From the NCBI RefSeq assembly GCF_000224145.3, contig NC_020174.2, positions 6,431,106 to 6,495,105 on the forward strand: a DNA stretch of 64,000 bases, given 5' to 3'. The notes under the pieces are model-generated. The model did not search any database, was not told the origin of the DNA, and worked only from the letters and a program-made list of their open reading frames with translations. Below, piece by piece: positions 52,296 through 64,000 of the stretch. Each line of letters starts with the position of its first letter. Positions within the stretch are counted from its first letter, which is position 1. A program made the position numbers and the translations under genes. The DNA comes from Ciona intestinalis (Eukaryota; Chordata; Ascidiacea; Phlebobranchia; Cionidae).

Positions 52296-55200
52296 CTACA
52301 TGGTGTCAGCTAATAGTTGTGTGTGGTACAAATCATCACGAACGGTTCGATACATTGTTCGTGAGCGAGAGCGAAGTCTCTCAGATGCTCGTTCAGCTTT
52401 CTCAATCGAGTCGTTTAGGGAGGAATCGGGAAGAGCAACGAGAGGAACTTCACGATGAAGTTTACTCATTGACGAAGATCGGCGTAAAGATGACAAATGA
52501 CTCCTGAGATCAAAGTTTTAAAAAAAAATTTTAAAAAAATTAAAAAATGTTTTTTAAACACTTAAGAATAATTCTTACCTCCTCAATGGTTCATCTTCTG
52601 AATCAACAATATAAACATTTGCTTTCCTTACATTCCTGCTAGAGTTGGCATGGCGTGGTGATATGTAGATGGAGGCGTTAGGTTTACTGGGTGTTGTGTA
52701 GATTCGTGCTTGTGTGGGCGCTGGTGACGACACATACACCCGCGTAGGGGCGGTGGGTTGCTCCATGTAAACTACTTGTGGCTGAGCTATAACTGGTGGC
52801 TGCACTGCAGGGTAGACTGGTGAATAAACTGCTCTGACTGGGGACTGTGTACGAGCGTATACTCGAGCTATTGGGACTTGTTGTGTTTCGATGACGGGCG
52901 CTGATGGTGCCACATAAGTCCAATAACCTCCTTGAAACGGATTACGGGATTGAGATCGTGATCTTCTTCTCCTCCTTCCGGATGTTGGACTTTCCTCCCG
53001 GTTGGTGCTTGCATCACTCAGGTCATCACGATCAAGCGAATGTGATCTTCGGGATCTCGGCGTCTTTTTTTCACTCCTGGATCTTCGTGAGGAGGACATT
53101 TCAGCGGACTTGACGCTCGAAGTGTCACCTGTTCCCTATAAAAAGATTAATTGTCATAAATGATGTTGATAACTTGTCCAATACAGATGTTAAGCAATTG
53201 TATTGTGACCAAATAATACAAGGTCTTCGCTGCTTTCATTGTTGGCGTGTTCCTTGTGCAAGACAGTTAACCAACCATACTTAAAAAACAACCACCCACA
53301 AAGCAACAAACATGGTAACTAGGTAGGCATGAGGTGTATGATATAACAACTGTCGTTGCCCCGTCATGCAAGGATAAGTTGGTATCTTATTCAAGTTTGC
53401 AACAATCAAATTACTGCATATTTAAACACAAACCTTGCGGTGACTTTGTCGGTGAACTTCATCTTTCAGAGCCTGAAGATATAACAATATATTAGTTGTT
53501 TGCAATGTTCAAATATCTTAAATAATAATATGCTATGTAAGTTAATCATTAAGTTTTATAAATAATTTTTAAGTAAAAACTTGCAAACTTAGCACGCTTC
53601 AAAAACAATGCAGACACCACCTAACCCCTAACCCCACAATGTTGTGCCTATACAGAACACACCCTTCTATGGATTCTTTGCACTCTTGACCTCGATCTGC
53701 TGTTTACAGAACCCATATGTGGTGCTACACTACGTTCATCATATGCTGGTATTCTCTTCTTTATTAAACGCGAGTCCCTGTTTCTTGGAGATGACATACA
53801 AGTGCTACATCGTGGAGAAGATGTAAATTCACCGTCAGAAATGCCAGAATCACTGAAGCCATCGGACTCCTCCAGGAGGGGGCAGTAAAACACAGACATC
53901 TTATATCATGCTTAACCTGACACGATATCTAACTAAAAGTTGTTTGAGGAATTTAAATAAACTACATTGTAATATGCCTTTCAATTGCTACATAAGTAAC
54001 TTAACGATTAAGTAGGTCTACTAAAACTAAGCCTACATATTGTTGTAGATTTTACAATTTCTACAATTTCTAGATTTCACTTAAAATGGCTGACACTGAA
54101 GCATTTCAACACAAGAATAAAGGTGCTATCCTTTTCCTCTTAACTAAAGCATTGTATATATAGATACTGGGGTTCTATAGGAACCAAAGCTTCCTTTCTG
54201 TTTGCCACGCTTATAAACTGCCCGTTCAAACAGAGCTATATTTGCCCTTTACCAACGAAACCTGGTTTACTACAGAGAGCTTTAGTCGTGTTATAACCTG
54301 CCCACTTGAGGATTGAACAACAATGGAATGCCTTGTTATTGTTTGTATATCAGATAACACGCCGGTTGATTCGATTGGCTTAAGGTGTGACTTTGAGGCA
54401 GTGGATTAGTGTTGTATTGTTGTATTGTAAATTACTTGATGGTTACGAATGTAAATTGCCGTAATTGGTTGGTGTGGATTCTTCAAGTAAAACTGTGTTT
54501 TGTGTAATAAGTTTAATCTTTTTTATTTAAACGACTAACTACTCATAATAGTTGTTTCAATTTAAATTGTTGCTTAAAACTATTACAACAAAGTGAGATT
54601 GTCTCAGTAGATTTCAAACTTGTTTTACAATAACTGTAATATTTTTACCACAAGTATTGAAGCATTTGTTAAATCTTTAACCTAAATGTAAAACCCACTA
54701 TACTGCACCTACATTTTAGACAAAATCTTTTTAACCCAAACTTTTGGGCCCACCTTAATATCATCATGTATGGCACGAAGAGCTTCGTTATCCGAAGTTA
54801 TGATCGGGGAGTGACTTCTTTCGGCCACTAGAGGGACTCGAGGGGTAGAGGTCAACACGGGGTGAACATTCTCTTTGCCCTGATTGGTCGATTTCATTTC
54901 CTCGCGTAATTTCGAAATTTCTCCACGAATTGCGTCAAGCGTGCTGTCCTTAGTACTGCTGGCCATCGACCTTAAAAAATGATAATTAGGTTTAATTGAG
55001 TTTTTGGTTCGTAAAAATAAAAAAATAAAAAAATTTAAAGAAAAGTCGATTAAAAAAATTCTGTAAATATATTTTGTTAGTGCATTCAAGATAAATTTTA
55101 GGAAAAAAAAAATTTACTTTTATTATATTTAAAATGTATACAAATTAAAGCCCCTAGCAACCCAACCCTTACCTTCTACTCTTTGAACTATCTTTAGATT

Positions 55201-58200
55201 TGACGCTTGCCCCACTTCTGGACCCACGTGGGTAAGGGGTAAGGGGGGGTTTTATCTTAGCTTGGTGAGGGCTATGTGAGGGTGAAGATGAGATAGAACG
55301 AGATGGGTGACGAGGTTTCAACATTTCACGAACGGTTGACGTCGTGCTGATGTCGTCCATTGAATCGTCAATCGTCTGGAATTTAAAAATAATATAAAGT
55401 GTGGTCTGAATTATAACTTAGCGTCCAAACCAATGAAAAATGAAAAATATCTATTTCTGTTTCCCAACGAATATATACGACATTATCACAGTTATCATAC
55501 ACCAATGTTATTCCAATAAATTAAAAACAATTAAATTTAACTTACATAAGATTGTGGTGGTTTATACATTCCAACTTTATCATGGTACGCGGAGGATAAC
55601 CGACGGGCAGGTTTCGGACGATGTCTGTGAAGTTTGTGAGAATTAATTAAATTATCATTTTCATGTAATGTTAAAATATAATGTGTCAAATATAATACTC
55701 ACAGCAATAAATTTCCCGTTATATATTTTAAAACTATATAATTACACACTGGACATGTATCCGTTACACTAACAGCATAGAGCAATTTGTTTAATGGAAT
55801 ATTTCAACAAAATACTTGTAAAATAACAGTATTTAATCATCTAAATATATGTATACCATATTAATACTTACCGTTCATTAGTTTGCATTGTAGACGTTGT
55901 ATCACCTGACAAACACCTTCCTCGTCTCTCCGATGCAACGGGGGGTTTCGAATCCGGAACTTTCTTCACTTCTATAACTGACTGCGGGCGAGTGACTAAC
56001 TTTGTCTTGACGGGCGTTAGTGGCGCTGTCGTTGTCGATTGCCGACTACTTTCCGAACCAACGAAGCCGCTATCTGTGCCTTTATCTATGGAGTTATAGA
56101 GACTGTGTGAGTTGGTGGGAAGGAGGGAGATTTGAAATTAAACTGTTTGTTGATGTATGGTTGATCATTAACTAGATAACTCGCGTTTGTTACATGCGTT
56201 ATACTTGGTATCTTGATAGAGTGGTTTATTTCCTGTAATAAGTAAGTTAGCTTCAAATTTAAGCAGTGTAAAAAGAAGAATTTTAAAAAAAGAAGAGAAA
56301 GATTTTTTGTCTGTATGAAAAGACATATTTTAACCGTTGTGCTCACTTGTAAAAACAAAAGTATTTACTATGTTTTCCAGAGCTGCCCACAATTTTATGA
56401 AGCAGTGTTGCACAATAATACCTGTTTGTTTCCGGTCAGCACTGGAAGATCTCCTACCTCTTGAAACTGGACGAGGAAGACGACTTTGTCTTCTGGAAGG
56501 AGATGGAGAACGTGAAGTGTCATCATGGACGCTGCTCCTTCTGTAATTAAGGTAATGCCAAATAAATATATATTTTTTTTACAAAATTAGCAAAAAAAAG
56601 GTATGTAAGCGATTTTCCCAGAAAATACTTAAAAACCACATACACAGAATTTCTAACACGACTTGAAAAACCACTACATATTATACATATTAGAATTTCT
56701 ACATATTATAATTCACATACATTTCTACATATTATAATTTACACACAAAACATAAACAACAAAAAAGTTTGATGCTCACTCTTTCCTTGGGGAGGGGGTT
56801 TGGGGTTGGCTGGGGGGTTCCCCTGTAAAGGTTGAATCGTTAAGTTGGGACGACGCTGGTTGAAAGTATTTGTTCGGGATGTTTTCGCTCCTCGATGTTC
56901 TTCCCCCATCCTCCTCTTCTTCATCATGGGAGGATGGGATCGTGGTGGGGGAAGATTCATTTATGGTGGGTGCACGGTTGTATCTGGGGGGTGGGGGTGA
57001 GAAATATACAAGTTTCAATGAGATGGTTAGTGGGTGGGATTGAATATTAAAACTGAAGATGGTTGATCTAAAATGGGTTGTGTTCCACTTTAGTTACAAA
57101 CATAAGGTAATTACACGTACAAGTGATACGGCTACTGGTCCCAACCATCTGAATCAAATTATTAGCTCTAACACACCAAGTGTATAAAGTCGAATCCATG
57201 TCAAAGTTACAACTATATAGAATCACAAGAAATATTGAACAATTACTTTTTCATGAGTTGGTCAAACTTTTCATCCACATCTAACTCAGGTGAACTTGGA
57301 TGGTTGTACGGGGGTTGTTGTTGTTGTTGTACGGGTTCGTTGGACATCTCGTGTTTCAATCCATCAATCATTTGACCAAGTCTATAGCAAGAACATGGTT
57401 ATCTGTGTGCAAGGTGTTAGGGGGCAAAAAAATAAAACAATTACCGGAAAATATCAGATTCCATTTCCCTGCCGGGGTCAAAAGGTTGACCTTGCTCCAC
57501 ACTGCCCCCGGTGGCCATCGCTAACTTACGTTGTTCCGCTGCGTGTTCATCGACAGCGTTGAGGTAATCTCGCTCCAGGGCATGAAGTGAATCTTCAATG
57601 TTTTCCATGGCGTGAGCTTTTTCATGTGGGCTTAGCTCTGTTTCTTTCATCAAAGTTTTAAAGGAATCGATTTTGTCCTGTGGGTGGGGGGGTATAATAA
57701 AATATGTATTATCGATATACATTAGCCTTCAACCCATTCATAGAAATTACACTTTTATCTAAAATTTCCGATAGTTACGCTGACCTGCAAATCTTTGGCT
57801 TGTAGTTGCAAAGCTACTCTAAGAAACTCGGCAGCTGCAGCAGCTGGAAGTTGTAAACTACTTTCCACCCAACTGTCTTTATCAGATCCAGCAGATGAGG
57901 CGTGTAGCTTGGATGGTCCTTCATCAGATGGGAACATTACTGGGGACTGGGGTGGCTGGAAAGTATGTTAAGGTGGGTAGTGGTAACTTTGATATTTTCT
58001 GTGCTGTAAACTTTTAAATCGTAAATTTTTTTAATATAATTTTTTAAATTTTAATATTTTTTATACTGTAATGTAAATGGTATGCAATGAAATAATTGAA
58101 TGTTGTGAGTTTACTATGCTAGCTTTAAAGGCATTTACAGTAATCCAACCCACAGTACTTGATACTTGTATCTTCATATACATCACACACCTGGTTAAGC

Positions 58201-61200
58201 CCTCCATCGGTTACAGTTGCGAGTCGTGGACGACGATCGGTCGGGTGCGACGTCGATTCTACAAACGGAAGGGTTGGGTCTTCGGGATTCGGGCGAGGAA
58301 CGGATGCGAATATGTTGATCTGGAAAGCACATGATAACAAACCCTAACACATGGACAGGTTGAACTGTAGATTTGTTGATGACGTCTTGTCTTTTAAATA
58401 ATATAATCTTCGCCACCATTAGCGATTTTTTTTAAAACAAAGGAAAATAGATTAATCTACACTTAAGTTAATGTGGGGAAAGATGTTAATAATTCAATAC
58501 ATGGTTTACACACATCCATATAATCTTACCTTGGCTCCAAGTCTTAAATGGTCGATAGTGTTTTCAGCCTCAGCGTATTTCATAAGAAGTTCTCCATAAT
58601 TTTCCTGGAACAACAAAAACTTTCAACATTCTAATGCATGAGAGTTATGTAAAAACTGATAATTAAAATAAGGAGATTCTCACATTTCTGTACATTTATT
58701 CTGCCAACAACTGGTATAACTTAAACACTTTCACAAATATTTCTAAAATTGCAACTTTATAATAAAACAAAGGAACAACAAAGAATAAATTCCATAAAAC
58801 TTCTTAAAACAGGATAAAAACTTCACTTTACAGTGGGTAACCACACACGAGTGTTTACGATGAACCTCCCTGACTAAACGTATCTAAGCTGTAATTTACA
58901 ATGAAATAGAAGCGAGTTTTATGGACGCTGAGAAAACTTTGCTTTTCTGTGTACTTTAGGGATTAATAAAGTTGTTTGGGGATTAAAATAACAAGCCACG
59001 ATCGATGCTTGAAACAACAATAGGGTCAAGTGGTCGTGTAGATCTGGATATTAAAGCAACCACGGCAGTACACATCCACACTCAAGAGGGACTTGAAATT
59101 CGTAATTAAATTCCCGTATAAATCTTTGCGCCATGTTGTTTGCAAAGGTAAACTGAATTTAATTAATTAGGATTTTTCAAAAATAGTTTAATTTTAACTC
59201 TTAAATCGATAAAGAGTTGAACACAATGGACGCCAGAAACATTATTATTGAACACAAAAGATGGAAGCTGGGTAAACAATGTATGGAAGTGGTCACTGCT
59301 GCTATTTATTGTTGGATAATTCATCGGGATAAGTTTTTCATATTTATTACTTTTAAAGACATGAACTATATTCTGTTTTTTACTCATTTTTTTAACTTCT
59401 GACACTTTTTCCGCAATAGTATTATTTTTTTGTTTCTGACTACACTAAAGATGGTTTAACAAACACAAACCCCCTCCTCCCCTCTCTTACCTGGAGTTGT
59501 TTCACGAACTCTTCATCTCTCTTCCTTGATTGAGCTTCCTGTTTAAGTTTGGAACGTAACTCGCTCCTGGAGACATCGGATCGGATGCTCGCATCGTCGC
59601 TGCTCTGGCAAATCAACCGGGATTCTCTGAAGAAAAAAGTTTTTAAAAATAATCGTTTTGTATTTGTAATAAATCCAAGATTTTTAAGATTTTTTTATTT
59701 TAATTATACTTTTTTAAATGTTTAAAAATTGCATGCTTATATTTCTTTTAACTTGTTTTAAATACATTCAATTATTTTGGAAAGAATGTAAAAAAACTAA
59801 TGTAAATTTTAAAATATGACGGCCGTACCTTCCGTGAGTTTTATCATTTGCCCTCCTTGCGCGGTTGGCTGCCGGGGATCGCGCGGATCGTGAAGTGTTT
59901 CGTCCCGATGCTGGGGTAGATTCTCGTGGTTGGAAACTATCCCTGCTGTTAAAGATACGCTGGTATGGTATGTGAGTGAGACCTATGTGTGGTAGGGGCT
60001 TGGGGTGTAGGCCAGGGTTGCTACATTAACTCTTGCCATTTTAGGCTTGGTAAATGTAATACAATGCATTGCAAGGGGATCGTTTACACTGGGTGATGTA
60101 ATGAGCCAACTCTGGCTTAAATACATGCTGTAGGACCTGACAATCAAACAAAAAGGGTAGTTCACAGCAGCAGCTGCAGCTAAATATGTATATATAAAGA
60201 TAAAGATGATGAAATTTTACATCTAAGGTTAGAGTGTTGTATAAAATACTTTAAATATTGGACAGTCTTCATAATTAAAAAAAAAAATTTTTTAAATAAT
60301 TTCTTACTTTGGTGAATTGGCTTTTACTTCTGGAGATAATTTTAATCGGGATTTCACGACTGGTTTGTTGGTGGTTGGTTTGTTCCTCGGGCTGCATGGG
60401 AGGGTGTATGTGAGTTGTAGTGAGGAAGCTTGGGTTAATTATATTATATTTGTTCAGTAATTTTATAACAAATGTCAATTCTGGCTTTTCCAACCGTTTT
60501 GGTAAGAGCGATTTTTCAAGAAATTTCTTTCCTAGTTTTCTAACCTGGGTCTCGTGTAACTTGACTTGCGCACACTTTCGTTTGAACTGTTTAAGTTTCT
60601 GTAAAAAAAATGAAGTAATTATTCTAGTATAGTTATAAAGGTGTAAACTATTGAAGGTTAAACACAGGACATACTTGCTTGTTGGTTGTCTGTTGTTGCC
60701 TGGGTGTCTCCATTGTATATCTGTAGTTTGGTTCACTGAAACAATAAAAACATAACATTCACATACTACAGTACTATATATATATATATATGCAGGAATA
60801 GAACTGGTTAAACAATTTATAATTTCACTTAGCGCAGTTGAAAGACCTTTACCTTCAGTTTATAATACATCTACCAGCTGTTACTGCTATAAAGTAATTA
60901 CTTGGAAAAACAACTTACCAGCAAAACAAATATGAACTTCCTATTAATACCTAGGAAGCTATATCAACTTACACTGCGTTGGTGATTCTGTGTCTCTACC
61001 TGTGTATGTTTGGCCTCTTGTAGCTGTTCCTAAAAAAATATTGACAATAAAAAGAGAAAAACATATTTCGTGGTTATTTATAAAGAAATAACATAAATTT
61101 AATACATTTTTTTTTTTAATTTCCTAAACAACTATTTTCATTTAAAAAAAACAATTTCCTAATAAACTAATATTCAAGTATGTTAACATTTTATCCATGA

Positions 61201-64000
61201 TGTACATATTATCTTCCAATGAACCCCACGTAAACGAACCCCACGTACCAATATCATCATCATTCATCTCATCCAGTTGTTGTTGCAACAAAACTTCAAA
61301 GTCTTCAGTTGTTCCAAATGTAGCAACCAAGCTGGAACAATATAAACCATTACTATGTGCAAGTAACATCTGGGATATTGCTTGGGATATCCAAACATGT
61401 GGATGGAAAGCCAGATCACCATTGACACGTGAAACAATGTTACTGTCATATAGTAGGTTAGGTCAAGTCTATTCTTTCGTCCCATTTGATAATAAATAAA
61501 GAATATTTACAAAAATATATAATCGAATCCTTACCACTCCAACAACAAAGAATTGTAAAAATTCGGAATTATGGTATATTACTAGGGCTGTGGAAAAGTT
61601 AACGGTTAACCGGTTAACCGAACCCATTCGGTTAACCGCTGACGAAAAGTTCAAGTCGTTAACCGAACTATGACGTCATAGGGCATAAACGTATATCAAT
61701 ATCTGTCTTTTTTACACGAAAGGCACGTGTTCGTGTTCGTTGATTGTTGTTTTGCAATAAGACAGAGTGCGCAGGGACGCTGTTGCTTTGATCGTGCCCT
61801 ACAACGGCGATTGCGTCGTCAATCTTGATTGTTAATACGGCAGGCTAACTAGTTTTGCAACATTATATTGGTGTAATACACAACTTAAATGTTTTCCTCA
61901 GCCAAGCAGCGTGTTTATTACGAAAAAGCAGGCATTCACACGTGGATTCATTGCATCATAATAGCGATTGTTTGACCTGGCAATTGATTACGACATAATA
62001 GCAATTCACACGTTAATAACTGCGTCATAATTGCAATTCACACGTTGATTATTTAGCCGGTAGGTGCTTTAAAACAGGTTTGAATACGAATAAGAAAGCA
62101 TTACTTTAACGTTAAGAACGTTTGCCTGTGTATTGCAAGCATAGTCCATACGTTCATCGTAAAGTTGCCTTTAAATTCGCGAAAGAAAAGCGATAAACAA
62201 GACGCTTTTATTAGGATTACACTTGTATCGGTTAACCGGTTAACCGGTTAAAACTGAACGGTTAACGGTTAAACAAAAATAGGGAAAATCCACAGCCCTA
62301 TATATTACCCACGTCTATCCCATCTTACCCCACATGTATCCCATCGTACCCCACATGTATCCCATCTTACCCCACATGTATCCCATCTTACCTTACATTT
62401 ATCCCATCTTACCCCACGTCTATCCCATCGTACCCCACATGTATCTCATCTTACCCCACATGTATCCCATCGTACCCCACATGTATCCCATCTTACCCCA
62501 CACCTATCCCATCTTACCCTACATTAATCCCATCTTACCCCACGTCTATCCCATCGTACCCCACATGTATCCCATCTTACCCCACATTTTTCCCATCTTA
62601 CCCCACATTTATCCCATTTTCCCCCACAATACTAATGTCAGGTAGAAATAGGTTTGTCACCTGTTTGGTTCATTAGTGTCGCCTACAGCACTCCTGTGTG
62701 TAGGCACGATGTATCTATCCATAATATGATCATGGCCGCCCCCTGTATCTGCTGTATCCTCCATCACTACACCTTCTTCTTCTTGTGTAATAGTGAGATC
62801 TATAGTAGGTTTATGGATTAGGAGAAATATAGTGACAGTTTCAGAAGCGAAATATTTTTAGTGTACATTGTCGGGCATGATTTTTTGTCAGTTACATTTT
62901 CGTAGCACCAGATCCTTACTGTATTTCTTTACACAAGAATCATGAATGGTATAAAAGATCATAAAACAAAATTGCCAGAAGATGTTTTTCTAACTTATAA
63001 TACACAACAGGTGTGTATAACATAAGATACGTTTGAATTTTAGTGTTTATACCTTCAGTATTTGAAGTATTATGTTGGGTGTTGACTCTTTCGTTTAGTT
63101 CATCTTGTGTTGACACCATGGTTGAATGGAGGTTGGGGTCGTTGGTTGGTATCTCGTGTTCGGATTCACTTTGGGAACTCTCGCTCGCTGTTAATGGACC
63201 AATCAATGACATTTATATCGCATGAACATTTCATCCATTAAGACAAAGTGTTCTACATTATATGCTTGCTTACCATCAGCTACCATGTATGTAATTTGAG
63301 AGCATTACATAAAAAGAAGGTAAACTAACATATTTTTTCATGAATATATGTACTCTACAATACAACACATATATATTACAGAATAATATAGATAAATTGT
63401 TAAAGTATTTATAAATCTTACATGATTGTGTGTCATTGTGTGGATTCTGATCAACGACTTCCATCGATGGTTCGAGGTTTGTTGTTGTTTTATCAACTGA
63501 AAAGTATAATAATATATTTTTTAGTTTATAAACCCTTTAAAATACAATAACAGCCTAACAGATAAATTAAAGTAAATAAAAATCACCATCACTTGCGTAT
63601 CCGGTATCGTGATGTAAAGTTCGGATGTTGGTTTTGTCCTCCTCATCATTTCTCCCGTGATGTGAAGAACTTCCAACTAAACGATTAAATTGTGTAAAGG
63701 AAGTTACTGAACACAAAACAGAATAAGATGCAATGTCAATGAAAAATGGTTCACATTTGGTTTGTTTCTGTTTTTGGGTTATATTTAGTAAAATTTGTAA
63801 ACTCCATACTTTGTGTTCTTACCCCACATGCATCCTATCTTAAGTATCATATTTTCTACTCACGTGAGCGATTTGATTCACGTGAGCGATTTGATTCACG
63901 TGATGATGAAGATTTATTTGATCGAGCAGAGAGAGGGGGAAGGGGTTCCGATGAAGATGATTTTGTCGGCAAGCCACTGTTGCGCCGACTATTGTTGCTG
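52296..64000 (-). CDS. AKNA-domain protein (at least 27 exons, 5' end off window)
   Basis: AKNA, first described as an AT-hook factor, is a centrosomal microtubule organiser in vertebrates. Phase-consistent exons: 63864-64000 (partial), 63587-63676, 63422-63496, 63053-63187, 62661-62799, 61249-61331, 60973-61029, 60675-60735, 60545-60598, 60308-60391, 59829-59945, 59491-59626, 58530-58604, 58191-58319, 57785-57955, 57445-57677, 57247-57381, 56780-56983, 56422-56540, 55872-56085, 55546-55624, 55173-55375, 54754-54970, 53663-53869, 53434-53472, 52579-53135, 52296-52503. Diagnostic blocks: ENYGELLMKYAEAENTIDHL then RLGAKINIFASVPRP, FDPGREMESDIFRLGQMIDG, and GTDSGFVGSESSRQ. The rest is Ser/Arg-rich and probably disordered, with a short poly-Gln run (VQQQQQPPYN). 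The C-terminal basic region is SR-like. The family call rests on remembered AKNA motifs. Confidence 0.85.
53318..53385 (-). repeat. Family B fragment in AKNA-type intron
   Basis: TAGGCATGAGGTGTATGATA, then TAACAACTGTCGTTGCCCCG, then TCATGCAAGGATAAGTTGG, in reverse orientation relative to 31,405. Confidence 0.5.
53870..54753. other. AKNA-type gene intron, nothing recognised
   Basis: About 0.9 kb between exons 54754-54970 and 53663-53869. An alternative in-frame ATG upstream of 53,869 (reading MSVFYCPLLEESDG) could mark an internal start or an earlier acceptor. No repeat was recognised. Confidence 0.4.
58470..58488. repeat. Solo family A tip in AKNA-type intron
   Basis: TTAATGTGGGGAAAGATGTT only, without interior or partner. 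Confidence 0.4.
61583..62300. mobile_element. Non-autonomous hAT transposon, 718 bp
   Basis: The terminal inverted repeats TAGGGCTGTGGA and TCCACAGCCCTA lie immediately between two perfect copies of the 8-bp target TATATTAC (61,575-61,582 and 62,301-62,308). An 8-bp duplication and this terminus are typical of hAT elements. Subterminal arrays of GGTTAACC palindromes stand at both ends (AACCGGTTAACCG), plausible transposase-binding repeats. No transposase frame is present. Confidence 0.93.
62309..62636. repeat. 21-bp tandem array from a family A terminus
   Basis: About 15 units of 21 bp (TATCCCATCTTACCCCACATG with variants), each a family A right terminus. As 21 is a multiple of three, the plus strand stays open and would read MYPILPH repeats; there is no sign that it is translated. 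Variant units recur every six units (126 bp). Confidence 0.85.
62880..62950. repeat. Family C half-copy
   Basis: TTACATTTTCGTAGCACCAG then ATCCTTACTGTATTTC and ACAAGAATCATGAATGG match the right arm and flank of the hairpin at 30,222-30,395. AKNA-type intron. Confidence 0.5.
63820..63845. repeat. Solo family A tip
   Basis: TTACCCCACATGCATCCTAT, a fragment of the family A terminus close to the donor of exon 63864-64000. Confidence 0.4.
63862..63905 (-). repeat. 18-bp in-frame coding repeat in the AKNA-type gene
   Basis: CACGTGAGCGATTTGATT occurs about two and a half times, coding SRESNR on the minus strand. The final copy carries the exon's donor (CAC|GTGAGT), so repeat growth or loss would change both protein length and distance to the splice site. 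Confidence 0.7.

Larger units (their letters stand above)
61449..62640. mobile_element. Composite family A element (host of hAT insertion and array)
   Basis: The left end TAGTAGGTTAGGTCAAGTCT and interior (CCCATTTGATAATAAATAAAG; CGAATCCTTACCACTCCAAC) are family A. The matching right terminus (TATCCCATCTTACCCCAC) resumes after the hAT insertion and is then repeated in tandem before the outer end CCCCCACAATACTA. It lies in the AKNA-type intron between exons 62661-62799 and 61249-61331. Confidence 0.75.

Noticed and set aside
62309-62636. Regularly spaced repeats resembling a CRISPR array, and an open frame of MYPILPH repeats
   Set aside because: Units are directly joined with no spacers, they derive from a transposon end, and the genome is animal. 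The open frame follows from a 21-bp period, not from coding selection.

Overview
The window looks like a tunicate genome, most likely a Ciona-type ascidian. The genes are compact chordate genes with many short GT-AG introns, intergenic DNA is AT-rich, and a dense family of small terminal-inverted-repeat elements runs through introns and spacers. This assignment is inferred from gene content and style, not from a database match. There is one assembly gap (about 49,299-49,349) and a single N at about 48,572.

Layout, left to right. 64-7,959 (+): 3' part (34 exons) of a dysferlin/myoferlin-type ferlin. 10,438-19,255 (+): complete 17-exon SLC26 anion transporter with a STAS domain. 20,575-21,807 (-): intronless ankyrin/MYND zinc-finger protein. 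22,730-23,815 (-): four-exon gene for a 100-residue protein I do not recognise. 28,334-36,690 (-): complete 19-exon dipeptidyl peptidase 4 type serine protease with its full catalytic triad. 37,974-41,109 (-): complete 8-exon LETMD1, a mitochondrial protein. 42,272-44,266 (-): complete 7-exon creatine-kinase-type phosphagen kinase. 45,413-46,734 (+): secreted fibrinogen-domain protein with an unusual N-terminal domain. 49,370-50,866 (+): Golgi SNARE GOSR1/GS28, lacking its 5' end because of the gap. 52,296-64,000 (-): most of an AKNA-domain gene (at least 27 exons), open at the right edge.

The genes are unrelated housekeeping and tissue genes and do not form a pathway. I built the models by reading splice sites and checking codon phase at every junction. 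The SLC26, DPP4, LETMD1, kinase, fibrinogen-domain and 100-residue models all give coding lengths divisible by three with intact termini.

The mobile layer is the most unusual part. Family A (about 18 copies or fragments) has ends reading about TAGTAGGGTGGGGGAAGATG and TA at its borders. Family B is a second dispersed repeat of about 200 bp. At 61,449-62,640 a family A copy carries an inserted non-autonomous hAT element with a perfect 8-bp target duplication, and its right end has expanded into a 21-bp tandem array with a higher-order 126-bp period. An independent 23-bp array, also made from a family A end, lies at 29,694-29,823. I found no retroviral or virus-like element, no CRISPR array and no RNA gene that I could support.
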